Shown: positions 59,701 to 62,832 of the stretch, piece by piece
How positions within the stretch are numbered: the first letter of the stretch is position 1
Layout: the number at the start of each line of letters is the position of its first letter
Assembly: GCF_902635505.1 (NCBI RefSeq)
Contig: NC_045432.1
Span: 6,569,275-6,633,274, forward strand
Length of the DNA stretch: 64,000 nt
Direction of reading: 5' to 3'
Source: Sarcophilus harrisii
Taxonomy: Eukaryota; Chordata; Mammalia; Dasyuromorphia; Dasyuridae
Translations under genes and position numbers: made by a program
The notes under the pieces: generated by a model
Database searches by the model: none
What the model saw: only the letters and a program-made list of their open reading frames with translations
What the model was told of the DNA's origin: nothing

Positions 59701-60565
59701 CCTTCATTTAGAGAAACTTGAAGAACCCAGGCTTAGCTTCCCACAAGAATGAGGTGTCTGTGGGGAACTGTTAGCTATCTTAATTGGTCTTAAAGTAACA
59801 AAACCAAGTGATAGCTCCACTCCATTGGCTCACTGGCATTGTTTTAAAAAATTTGAAATGGCCAGATTAGGATTTGGCATGAGTGTTGACAAGCCCCAAG
59901 GCATGAGACCAGACTCACCAGGGGCCTGCCATTTATCTTCATCAATAAAAATGGTCCCATCTGGACCATGTCACTGTCATTTCTCACACACACATCCCTC
60001 CATCACGCTCATTGCTGCCCTCTGAAGTCAAGTGGGACAAGCTCAGTGCCTTGGGTCTCTATGTACAAACTAAGGTGACAAATTGTACTCTAGTTTCCAC
60101 ATACTTCACCTCTCTGAGATTCAGTTTCTCCATCTGCAAAAAGAGAGCTTTGGACTAATTTATCAGTCAAGAGTTTCCACTTCTGACAATCGGAGATTCT
60201 GAGGGAAGGCTTTGTTTCCCTCTGTCCCCCCTGGTTATTGGGCACTACTTCTTACTTCTCCAAATACATTGATCTGATGGAAAATATTTGCTATAATGTA
60301 GACACACCCAGGGATAGAGTGGTGTGACCAGTGCTCACTATTCTGAGTAACTGACCGGGATTGTCCATGATCATGTAAACGGTGTCCCCAGAAAACGGGA
60401 AAAGGGTGAGCGTGTCCTCGAAGACCATCTTGTGCTTGAAAGTGTAACCAGAGAAGAAAACAGACAGGAAATCGGTCTGGGCTCCCACGCTGAGTATATG
60501 CCAGTAGGCCACCTCGTGCAAACAGACAGACAGGTGTAAGCTGTTGAATATGTAGCCATTGATAC
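4910..60565 (-). CDS. F8: Coagulation factor VIII gene, exons 13 to 26 (5' part outside window)
   Basis: Factor VIII is the plasma cofactor of factor IXa. After thrombin cleavage it binds phospholipid and speeds activation of factor X. The exons here run right to left and encode the end of A2, the B domain, a3, A3, C1 and C2. Seen directly: twelve exons, all with AG acceptors and GT donors, phases that agree with each other except at exon 23, and protein close to human factor VIII throughout A3-C1-C2. Factor V is excluded because exon 14 ends in the factor VIII-type a3 sequence [15 protein letters not shown] and lacks factor V-type B-domain repeats. Exons 1-12 lie beyond position 64000; I saw no exon 12 between 60.6 and 64 kb. 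Exons 19 and 25 were not found and exon 23 is out of frame, so no complete reading frame can be assembled from this window. Intron sizes: 13, 2.9 kb; 14, 6.3 kb; 15, 4.7 kb; 16, 0.94 kb; 17, 0.3 kb; 18+19, about 25.7 kb; 20, 1.4 kb; 21, 3.2 kb; 22, 1.65 kb; 23, 0.2 kb; 24+25, about 3.5 kb. Confidence 0.97.
5820..5925 (+). mobile_element. MIR-type SINE fragment
   Basis: It contains 'tcaaatcctgtttctggcactcaagagctgtgggagcttggagaag' in short pieces and ends 'tttcctcaagtgtaaaatg'. This is the order of the MIR core and tail (tctgccact, agctgtg, cctcagtttcctcatctgtaaaatg). It is old and diverged. Confidence 0.7.
5962..6036. repeat. 38 bp tandem duplication
   Basis: Two neighbouring copies of a unit reading CCCTCCCCNCTCAGGGG, then (c/t)TACAGGGAAA, separated by a few bases. 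Confidence 0.75.
6940..7200. repeat. Polypurine GGGA/GGAA-rich tract
   Basis: About 260 bp of ggga, aggg and gaaa repeats on the + strand with almost no pyrimidines. It leads directly into the abnormal homopolymer-rich stretch and probably marks where reads lose quality. Confidence 0.85.
7200..8160. other. C-rich homopolymer stretch, probable consensus artefact
   Basis: Nearly every base sits in a run of two or more, with many C runs of 6-12. The sequence has neither the CpG content of the next block nor any periodic repeat. Long open frames on both strands here (for example minus 7529-8137) are glycine/proline low complexity. Its place between exons 24 and 26 suggests it replaces real intron and perhaps exon 25. 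Confidence 0.6.
8593..8741 (-). CDS. F8: F8 exon 24: start of C2 phospholipid-binding domain
   Basis: This 149 bp exon, the human length, encodes [20 protein letters not shown], then [20 protein letters not shown] and ends GRTNAWRPR. It opens the C2 discoidin domain that inserts into phosphatidylserine membranes and binds von Willebrand factor. The phenylalanine of the first membrane spike (human Met2199-Phe2200) is kept, while the methionine is valine here. The acceptor is ccccccag/GC and the donor is CCCCGG/gtgaac. Unlike exons 13-18 it is strongly GC rich. Confidence 0.95.
8945..9075 (-). CDS. F8: F8 exon 23: C1 domain end, 14 bp short and out of frame
   Basis: The exon starts [20 protein letters not shown], then [13 protein letters not shown], matching the end of C1. 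The acceptor is ccttgcag/GTCTTC and the only good donor is AGCGC/gtgagc, giving 131 bp against about 145 bp in human. After HFS the homology breaks. Compared with human there is about 7 bp missing, then a CATGGGAGCTGCTGGGC block with one extra base, then about 8 bp missing at the position of the CDLN codons. The net change of -14 bp leaves the exon in phase 2 while exon 24 needs phase 1. In the open frame a TGA overlaps the donor. The surrounding DNA is extremely GC rich, so consensus error is my preferred explanation; a true lesion cannot be excluded. Confidence 0.88.
9613..9678. repeat. 14-15 bp tandem repeat
   Basis: The unit CCTGGTGCTCGTGC is repeated four to five times in intron 22, with one copy lacking a C. 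Confidence 0.85.
10340..10440 (-). mobile_element. MIR-type SINE fragment
   Basis: It contains 'gaagaggaaactgaggcaaa' and 'agtgacttgcccagggtcaa', the reverse of the MIR tail and core. It lies immediately outside the CpG-rich block. Confidence 0.75.
10729..10884 (-). CDS. F8: F8 exon 22: C1 domain
   Basis: This 156 bp exon (52 codons, phase 0) encodes [20 protein letters not shown], then [20 protein letters not shown] and ends [22 protein letters not shown] is unchanged from human. The NST sequon matches the conserved C1 glycosylation site. The acceptor is tggcag/GTTGAC and the donor is ATGATG/gtgagt. It lies just outside the CpG-rich block, separated from exon 23 by only about 1.65 kb. Confidence 0.96.
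10935..11030 (-). mobile_element. L2 LINE 3' end fragment
   Basis: 'caacaagcatttattaacct' is the reverse of the L2 tail (aataaatgcttgttga). It is followed by a decayed 'gtgcaagccccc' part. Confidence 0.6.
11050..12060. other. Intron 21 sequence without recognised features
   Basis: About 1 kb of ordinary-looking intronic DNA. Short open frames on both strands show no domain or homology that I recognise. Confidence 0.5.
12105..12340. repeat. Tandem repeat of about 56 bp, four units
   Basis: The unit runs GGGGAAAGGACTTGGCC, then AAAATCCAAGTATTCAAC, then AGACTGGTCCATCAACCAAA. Starts lie near 12114, 12169, 12226 and 12279. Units differ by a few substitutions and small indels. It lies in intron 21. 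Confidence 0.88.
13140..13487 (+). mobile_element. L2 LINE-like fragment
   Basis: It contains 'ctactgtgcaccaggatcta', then 'aaggactttcaggggatcct' and a decayed segment with 'aacctagaatgtgctcc', resembling the 3' part of L2 elements (caaacctggaatgttctcc). The pyrimidine tract follows directly and may have grown inside it. Confidence 0.5.
13488..13768. repeat. Long polypyrimidine (TCC/TTCC) tract
   Basis: About 280 bp of almost pure C+T on the + strand built from tcc, ttcc and tctc units. On the F8 sense strand it is polypurine. It could form a triplex and is a usual trouble spot for sequencing. Confidence 0.9.
14040..14125 (-). CDS. F8: F8 exon 21: C1 domain
   Basis: This 86 bp exon encodes [20 protein letters not shown], then SQDANPWIQ. 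It is the second strand region of the C1 discoidin fold (human [21 protein letters not shown]). The acceptor is catgcag/GCCAG and the donor is TCCAG/gtaggc. It ends on a complete codon that joins exon 22 in frame. The human STKEPFS segment is replaced by SQDANP. Confidence 0.95.
14955..15150 (-). mobile_element. L1 LINE 3' UTR fragment (marsupial type)
   Basis: It runs 'ttttccccattacatttaaa', then 'aaactaaatttcagattctc', then 'aaagcacatgtgaagttata' and 'aaaacacttccatcaaagtc'. This is the reverse of the marsupial L1 3' UTR, which typically ends in ...atgtaattgggaaa plus A-rich tail. Confidence 0.7.
15515..15586 (-). CDS. F8: F8 exon 20: A3/C1 boundary
   Basis: This 72 bp exon encodes (x)[23 protein letters not shown]. 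It matches the human stretch CQTPLGMASGHIRDFQITASGQ, which opens the C1 discoidin domain. The cysteine starts the domain disulphide and QITASG is the usual discoidin opening. The acceptor is ctttgcag/AC and the donor is TATG/gtgagt, with phases 2 and 1 as in human. It is too short for a long open frame and was found by motif. Confidence 0.92.
16780..16870 (-). mobile_element. L2 fragment nearly identical to one at 18190
   Basis: About 85 bp, including 'aaagtataagaagactggga' and 'cctcattattaaaggctct', repeat at 18190-18275 with only a handful of changes. L2 copies elsewhere in the window are far more diverged from each other. Confidence 0.7.
16960..17640. other. Pyrimidine-biased intron sequence, possibly an old LINE
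   Basis: About 700 bp of C+T-biased sequence on the + strand ('ctcacatctccagaatccat', 'gtcccacttactctctcact'). It resembles the internal part of the L2-like element at 61.5-62.6 kb in style, but I cannot align it by eye. Confidence 0.35.
17839..18710 (-). mobile_element. L2 LINE, 3' end and part of ORF2
   Basis: It starts with the reversed 3' tail (caacaagcgttaaatgg, then acagtccctgttctcaagaa) and continues through 'gggaagccaggagggagaga' into decayed reverse-transcriptase sequence. Near 18540 the minus strand still reads like the L2 block that follows the YADD region. It is heavily mutated. Confidence 0.7.
18711..19680. other. Intron sequence before the minisatellite, with a 27 bp duplication
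   Basis: No gene seen. At about 19492-19550 the phrase GTTTTCCTACCCCTGCCATC appears twice about 30 bp apart. No exon 19 motif (IWRVECLIGEHLHAG) was found on the minus strand. Confidence 0.55.
19774..19970. repeat. Array-embedded module, copy 1 (most diverged intact copy)
   Basis: About 200 bp that is not built from satellite units: TCTGTCTGTCAT, then TTTTCCATGGCT, CCATGGGAGATTCTTTCCCTG, 'tgccccctactacttt' and CTAATCTCCATTGGAAGG. It returns at 20747, 23302, 26222 and, decayed, at 34475. Confidence 0.85.
20747..20941. repeat. Array-embedded module, copy 2
   Basis: Almost identical to copy 4 at 26222 over its full length. Both are followed by the same LCACC-like satellite lead 'cttcttgtaggtctgtgccc'. 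Confidence 0.85.
23302..23498. repeat. Array-embedded module, copy 3
   Basis: Same module with small deletions (for example 'ctttcctgattccgggcaag' for ctttccctgatctccgggcaag). It is followed by cttcctgtaaatctg instead of cttcttgtaggtctg. Confidence 0.83.
26222..26427. repeat. Array-embedded module, copy 4
   Basis: Intact copy, closest to copy 2. Confidence 0.85.
34475..34625. repeat. Array-embedded module, copy 5, shortened
   Basis: Same order of phrases ('gtcatctctcccggttttcc', 'ctaatctccatggaaggtct') with many short deletions. It marks the last clear array element. Confidence 0.75.
34656..35480. other. Non-satellite island after the array, identity unknown
   Basis: About 0.8 kb of balanced, unique-looking sequence between the array and the degraded tract. 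A plus-strand open frame at 34881-35405 (174 codons) has no recognisable domain, and its amino acid make-up (many F, L, W) looks like non-coding DNA. The minus strand shows no exon 19 motif. It could be a remnant of another repeat. Confidence 0.5.
35480..40935. repeat. Degraded satellite-like tract, probably uncorrected sequence
   Basis: T, C and G runs with scattered array words ('gatccctatggggt', 'cttcctgtagg', 'gtctgtgcccattgc'), almost all with short deletions, and few A. Decay increases to the right until only homopolymer runs remain (40.55-40.93 kb). Then clean DNA resumes abruptly at about 40.94 kb. Long plus-strand frames here (such as 37887-38843) are F/L/S/G/P low complexity and not genes. 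Confidence 0.65.
41008..41042. repeat. (CATA/CA)n microsatellite
   Basis: 'agacatacatacacacatac' followed by more atac units, in intron 18 just beyond the degraded tract. Confidence 0.85.
41321..41503 (-). CDS. F8: F8 exon 18: A3 domain
   Basis: This 183 bp exon encodes [20 protein letters not shown], then [20 protein letters not shown] and ends YNLYPG. It is the copper-fold half of A3, with the HSIHFSG block typical of blue-copper-like A domains. The acceptor is ttctccag and the donor is CCTG/gtatga. It is separated from exon 17 by a 300 bp intron. The next coding piece seen downstream is exon 20 at 15.5 kb, so exon 19 is missing from view. Confidence 0.96.
41804..42032 (-). CDS. F8: F8 exon 17: A3 domain with factor IXa-binding segment
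   Basis: This 229 bp exon starts [16 protein letters not shown]. It corresponds to the human light-chain segment around residues 1811-1818 that is reported to bind factor IXa. It continues with [19 protein letters not shown] and the block [12 protein letters not shown]. The acceptor is tttctcag and the donor is CATG/gtaaga. It ends after one base of an alanine codon that is finished in exon 18. It is the best conserved exon in the window. Confidence 0.97.
42240..42760. mobile_element. CR1/L3-clade LINE remnant
   Basis: In intron 16, ancient-repeat phrases occur in the known order: 'aaaactcccagagctttttg', 'tgaagttgattatttgaact', 'agactttacacttaccaggt', 'ttctagcctgtcaagatcct', 'gatttgatgagcaggccact' and 'taagtccttgatcaaaatgt'. 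This is the CR1/L3-type sequence common in marsupials. Orientation is not assigned. Confidence 0.6.
42970..43182 (-). CDS. F8: F8 exon 16: A3 domain
   Basis: This 213 bp exon (71 codons, phase 0 at both ends) encodes [20 protein letters not shown], then a charged loop ([19 protein letters not shown]) and a block ending [12 protein letters not shown]. The acceptor is gttgcag/GTCACC and the donor is GACCTG/gtaagg. [14 protein letters not shown] is almost unchanged from human factor VIII, while the charged loop varies. The length equals the human exon as I recall it. Confidence 0.96.
43390..45830 (-). mobile_element. L2-like LINE, about 2.4 kb, with a nested SINE
   Basis: In intron 15, it starts with the reversed 3' region and 'ttagctgcgacttgaaggga', continues through 'gaatggaggatgcactagag' and 'gcagtagttcagatgtgagg', and reads LNMSKTEL-like on the minus strand near 44160. 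Upstream ORF2 follows to about 45.8 kb. It has many stops and indels. The SINE at 44175-44320 splits it. Confidence 0.7.
44175..44322 (-). mobile_element. Marsupial tRNA/CORE-type SINE inserted in L2
   Basis: It begins with a T12+ run (reversed poly-A), then 'ttaattgacttcctcagagt', 'cacacagccaggaagtgtta', 'agatctgaactcgggtcctc' and ends 'tccacctagctgcc'. This is the reverse of the SINE at 53267. Confidence 0.85.
46090..46330. mobile_element. Two short MIR/L2-type relics
   Basis: At 46100-46160 'gtaaagcactttgcagagtg' with 'taataaatattcattccc' resembles a tail on the + strand. At 46240-46325 'aactgaggtgccaaggccac' with 'tgggatttgggctcaggtcc' is a reversed MIR core. Confidence 0.5.
46340..47620. 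other. Intron 15 sequence without recognised features
   Basis: No open frame of interest and no clear repeat. A weak reversed MIR-like stretch follows at about 47625-47715 ('tggctcacccaaagtcacat'). Confidence 0.5.
47836..47989 (-). CDS. F8: F8 exon 15: A3 domain
   Basis: This 154 bp exon encodes [19 protein letters not shown], then [20 protein letters not shown]. This is the first cupredoxin subdomain of A3. The acceptor is ctgttag before GGTACAG and the donor is ATTGTG/gtgagt. It joins exon 14 in frame, completing a Trp codon. The YIRAEVED block is a hallmark of factor V, factor VIII and ceruloplasmin A domains. The first ten residues are the least conserved part, as expected next to the a3 hinge. 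Confidence 0.96.
48035..48475 (-). mobile_element. L1 LINE 3' end
   Basis: In intron 14, the marsupial L1 3' UTR is reversed: 'ttcaatattcatttttgtaa', 'tcctcaagacagcaagcaat', 'acacatttccatatttgtcg', 'tgcttcaatccacattcagt' and 'gttgatcatcacataatttt'. It breaks off near 48475. Confidence 0.75.
48480..49095. other. A+T-rich intron 14 sequence, nothing recognised
   Basis: About 600 bp of AT-rich DNA with T and A runs and no clear open frame. It may belong to the neighbouring L1 fragments but I cannot align it. Confidence 0.4.
49100..50310 (+). mobile_element. L1 LINE, ORF2 end and 3' UTR, split by another insertion
   Basis: It starts 'aaatggtcaaaggatatgaa' and runs through the well-known ORF2 C-terminal region ('cattctgggggacaatttag', 'cttggtctgtatcccaaaga', 'gggatgcccatcaattacag'). 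It then continues through the 3' UTR ('ctggaaagagaattgagtgc', 'ggggagagagaaaatctgga') to an A-rich end. ORF2 is broken by several changes. A 203 bp element interrupts it at 49827. Confidence 0.8.
49827..50029 (-). mobile_element. Short retroposon nested in L1 with 15 bp target duplication
   Basis: It begins with a T-rich run (reversed poly-A), then 'caaaacatgcatgggtaatt' and 'aaccttctgttccaactttt', ending 'gcacaagaaaggtta'. The flank ATCCAAGATAATTTC (49812-49826) is repeated as ATCCAAGGTAATTTC (50030-50044), one mismatch. I recognise the sequence as a common marsupial L1-derived or L1-mobilised piece but cannot name it. Confidence 0.8.
50311..50720. other. T-rich intron 14 sequence, nothing recognised
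   Basis: About 400 bp of T-rich sequence ('tttttcatttttcctttaac', 'attctgctaattatttctcc') possibly from the internal part of an L1 in reverse. No confident match. Confidence 0.35.
50870..51065. mobile_element. CR1/L3-clade LINE remnant
   Basis: 'ccatcctggtcactctcctc', 'gccagcttggcaatgtcttt' and 'gatgaacagaacgctccggg' follow the order of the CR1/L3 block also seen at 51.9-52.2 kb. Confidence 0.5.
51446..51575 (+). mobile_element. Marsupial tRNA/CORE-type SINE
   Basis: It reads 'ggttcagtggacagagcacc', 'gagtcaggaggactcgagtt', 'caaatccagttcagacagct', 'tagctatgtgacttgggcaa' and ends near 'ccaattgccccccagaaaag'. The first bases (gggcagctaggtggc) are lost. Confidence 0.82.
51740..52225. mobile_element. 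CR1/L3-clade LINE remnant
   Basis: 'aggtaaataatcccaattcc', 'tcagccagtcctcatatggc', 'aaaatgtggtgcccagaact', 'taaaatcacattagctttct' and 'acctacagcccccaagctgt' match the conserved CR1/L3 order. Confidence 0.65.
52275..53130 (-). mobile_element. L1 LINE, ORF2 end and 3' UTR, reverse orientation
   Basis: It starts with a T run, then the reversed 3' UTR, then a decayed ORF2 end ('tccattgactaaggaag' on the minus strand and 'catatcctttgaccacttct' at its far end). It is more diverged than the neighbouring copy and lies head to head with it. Confidence 0.7.
53267..53425 (+). mobile_element. Complete marsupial SINE nested in L1, 11 bp target duplication
   Basis: It starts TGGGGCAGCTAGGTGGCAAA, has the B-box-like GTTCGAATC, and ends CCAATTTGCCTTGG plus an A/AAG tail. 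ATGATGAACAC is present on both sides (53256-53266 and 53426-53436). This is the best preserved SINE of the window and a good marker for a marsupial genome. Confidence 0.9.
53633..53734. repeat. (GGGAGA)n then (GA)n microsatellite
   Basis: About ten GAGAGAGG-type units merge into a pure GA run of about 35 bp, inside the L1 3' region. Confidence 0.92.
54332..57428 (-). CDS. F8: F8 exon 14: end of A2, a2 acidic segment, complete B domain, a3, start of A3
   Basis: The exon is 3097 bp and one open frame of 1031 full codons. In order it holds the A2 end ([19 protein letters not shown]), an acidic a2 segment with a Tyr-Tyr pair ([10 protein letters not shown]) and the A2/B thrombin site at LEPR/AL (about 57.27 kb). 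A B domain of about 900 residues follows. Then come the a3 acidic segment with DFDIYEDN, whose tyrosine matches human Tyr1680 in von Willebrand factor binding, the thrombin site [10 protein letters not shown] (about 54.43 kb), and the start of A3 ([14 protein letters not shown]). The B domain is low complexity and poorly conserved, as in other mammals. It has about nine N-X-S/T sequons, which from memory is about half the human number. The RHQR-type furin site expected before a3 reads FLPR here. The acceptor is tctccag and the donor is TG/gtaagg. With exon 15 the junction codon is TGG (Trp). Confidence 0.97.
57675..57785 (-). mobile_element. MIR-type SINE fragment
   Basis: 'caggtgaagaaactgagacc', 'gacctgaactgccagggtca' and 'cacacagctataaagtatct' are the reversed MIR tail and core. 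Confidence 0.75.
58030..58380. repeat. AT-rich tandem duplication of about 170 bp
   Basis: Two imperfect copies, each with TTGCATATAAGATATA or CTGTATATAAGATATA, then an AT-rich core, GTA(T)CTAGCTAATA and AATAAAATGGAGAT. The first ends near 58225, the second near 58370. Confidence 0.75.
60100..60190 (+). mobile_element. MIR-type SINE 3' part
   Basis: 'ctctgagattcagtttctcc' and 'atctgcaaaaagagagcttt' correspond to the MIR tail followed by unique sequence. Confidence 0.55.
60356..60565 (-). CDS. F8: F8 exon 13: end of A2 cupredoxin domain
   Basis: This 210 bp exon encodes [19 protein letters not shown], then a cupredoxin core ending in a DNPG motif. That is the second half of the A2 domain, which contacts factor IXa in the active complex. 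The acceptor reads ttttcag before GTATCAATGG. The donor is CCCG followed by gtcagt. The exon starts in phase 2 and ends with one base of a glycine codon, which fits exon 14. The length equals the human exon as I recall it. The region upstream to the window end contains L2 relics and no exon 12. Confidence 0.96.
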
Positions 60566-60994
60566 CTGAAAAGGCAAGGAGACCATAAGGTTTTCTCAGG
60601 GCCACAGTATTCATACCACAGCTGGTAAGAAAACTAACTATATGCCCATCAATCAACAAACATTGTTTAACGTGAGCTGAGGTTCTTAGATCACACCTAG
60701 ACAGATATAATTCTGTCATCACAAAAAAAAAGACATGATTCTCACATACAAAATGCAGAGCCGAGTAGGTTTGAGGATCAAAAAGGAAGAGGAGACTCTA
60801 GATCTTAACAATAGAAATCAGGCACGAGAAAGCCCTGGCACCAAGGAAGACATTTCTTGGACTGATTCCTAGAAGGAATTGGGACCCACTCCCCCAACTC
60901 CCAGCAAGTATCCAGAGATTAACAAGAACATCGATGGCCAACATTTTAGTAGTACTTGAAGGTTTCTACAAAGCTTTATGAACACCGATAACCT

Positions 60995-61470
60995 ATTAAT
61001 AAATAAGCATTTAATAAGTACCCAGTATGTGACCGGCACTGTGCTGGGTAGACAGAGTTCAGAAACAAAAAAGATGGAGTCCCTACTCTTTAGGAACTGA
61101 CATTCTGTTGAAGGAGACAACATGGACCTCTAGAAGGGTTTACGGGACGTCTACAAAATAAAAATACAAGGCCCGTTTATGGGTAGCCCTAACTTCATGG
61201 GACGGGGAAGCTTGGAAGGAAACTCAAATGTTTAAGTAGCCAAAGTGAAAAAAGATACATTTTAGGGATGCAAAGGCATGGAAATGGGAAATGGAAAAAC
61301 AAGAAGCTGACTCATAAAGCACTTAAAGGGGAGTGATATAGGATAGGTTGTAAAGGGCTTTAAATACCCATCAGAAGAATTCTTATTTAATCTGGAACTT
61401 GAAGTGCCAAAGGGCCCAGGACAGCCATAGGATAAGGTCCTATCTGACCACGAGCTTTTGACTTTACCCA
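60995..61470 (-). mobile_element. L2 LINE 3' end
   Basis: It starts with the reversed tail ('ataagcatttaataagtacc', 'ggcactgtgctgggtagaca', 'gagtccctactctttaggaa') and continues into decayed ORF2 ('gttgtaaagggctttaaata'). It lies head to head with the next L2. Confidence 0.72.
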
Positions 61471-62679
61471 TCTCCCTCTGCCTTCCCTTACCAAATTCTA
61501 CTCTTTGTATAGACTGAACTTCAATTCCTCAGTTCTTTCCCAGGGATCTCCTCTGTACTAGCTACTCCCTCTTTCCTCTTTAAACCCAACTCTTAACTGT
61601 TGCGAACTAATTCAACTTTAGATGATTGTGGTAACCTGAGCCCCTTATCCCTCATCATTTTACCAATTTCATCCTGCCAAGTTTTCTTGAATCACTCTCA
61701 CCACCTTCCACCTTCACTCCTACTCACACGTGGCTGAACAAAGATGAAGAAAAACACAAAACCGACTGGGTGCATTATAATGATGTTCTCTAACCTCAAC
61801 TGGGCCCTCACTGCTGCTCATGCTCATTGTCCCATTTTCCACAAGAGCTTTTCCAAACCTTTTCATCCTTTCTCAAATTTCCTGTGATTCCTCCTCCCCC
61901 ACTTCTCAGCTGAGAACCCTGCCTCAAATTTAACCAAAAAACCTGAGGTCATTTGACATTAGTTCTCTTCTTTCCTCTTCCTCATACCACTTGGATGCCT
62001 TCTTCCATTCTGTTTTTCTTCACATCTATCTTACACAAAGGGGTGGCCTTTCTCCTTGCAAAGGAAACTCCTATACATGCATCAGCTATGGCATTCTAGT
62101 CCATCTCCTCTAATAGACTCCGTCTTCCTGCCTCTCTCACTTATCTTCAATCTCTCCTCGTCTACTAGCTCCTTCTCTCCTGACTCCAAACGTGCCTATG
62201 TCTACTCGAAAAAATCTTCACTTTACCCTTGCATCCCCAGTAACTACCATCCCAGATCGCTTCTGCCCCTTGTGGCAAAAGTCCTCAAAAAGGCCATCCA
62301 CACTATGTACCTGTGCTTCTTCTCCTGTCACTCTCTTCTTCACCCCTTTCCTCATCATTCAACTCAAAGTTATCAGTCATCCCTTAAAAGCCAAATCTGA
62401 CATTTTCCCCTCCATTCCCATTTTTGTTGATCTCTCTGCAGCTTTGGTTGATCACCTTGTTCTCATTGATATTTTCCTCTCTCTATGTTTTCAGAACACC
62501 TTTTTCTCCTGGTTCTCTTACTATCTTCTCAGTCTCCTTCACTGAATCTTCCTTCAGATCACACCTGCTAACTGTAGGTGTCCCCAAGGTTCTATCCTGG
62601 ACTTTTTCTTGTCTCTCTTTCCTACTTAGTGATCTCAACAGCTCCTGTGGATTTAATTATCATCTCTTTATTAGTAATC

Positions 62680-62720
62680 CTTCTCCTCCTCCTCCTCCTC
62701 CTTCTCTTCCTCCTCCTCCG
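62680..62720. repeat. (TCC)n microsatellite
   Basis: 'ctcctcctcctcctcctcct' and following tcc units, adjoining the reversed SINE; it probably grew from the A-rich tail of that SINE. Confidence 0.85.
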
Positions 62721-62832
62721 GAGGCAATCAGATTAAGTAATTTGCCCAGGGTGATACAACTAGTAAGTGTCTGAGGCTGGATTTGAACTCAGGTCCTCCT
62801 GACATCAGGACTGTGCCCTCTAGCTGCCTCCT
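62720..62832 (-). mobile_element. Marsupial tRNA/CORE-type SINE inserted in L2
   Basis: 'aagtaatttgcccagggtga', 'aactagtaagtgtctgaggc', 'tggatttgaactcaggtcct' and 'tgccctctagctgcctcc' are the reverse of the SINE at 53267. Confidence 0.82.

Larger units (their letters stand above)
57429..60355 (-). other. F8: F8 intron 13
   Basis: 2.9 kb. It contains a reversed MIR (57675), a pyrimidine tract (57800-57890), an AT-rich duplication (58030-58380) and a MIR end (60105). Between 58.4 and 60.1 kb I see no gene or clear repeat. Confidence 0.7.
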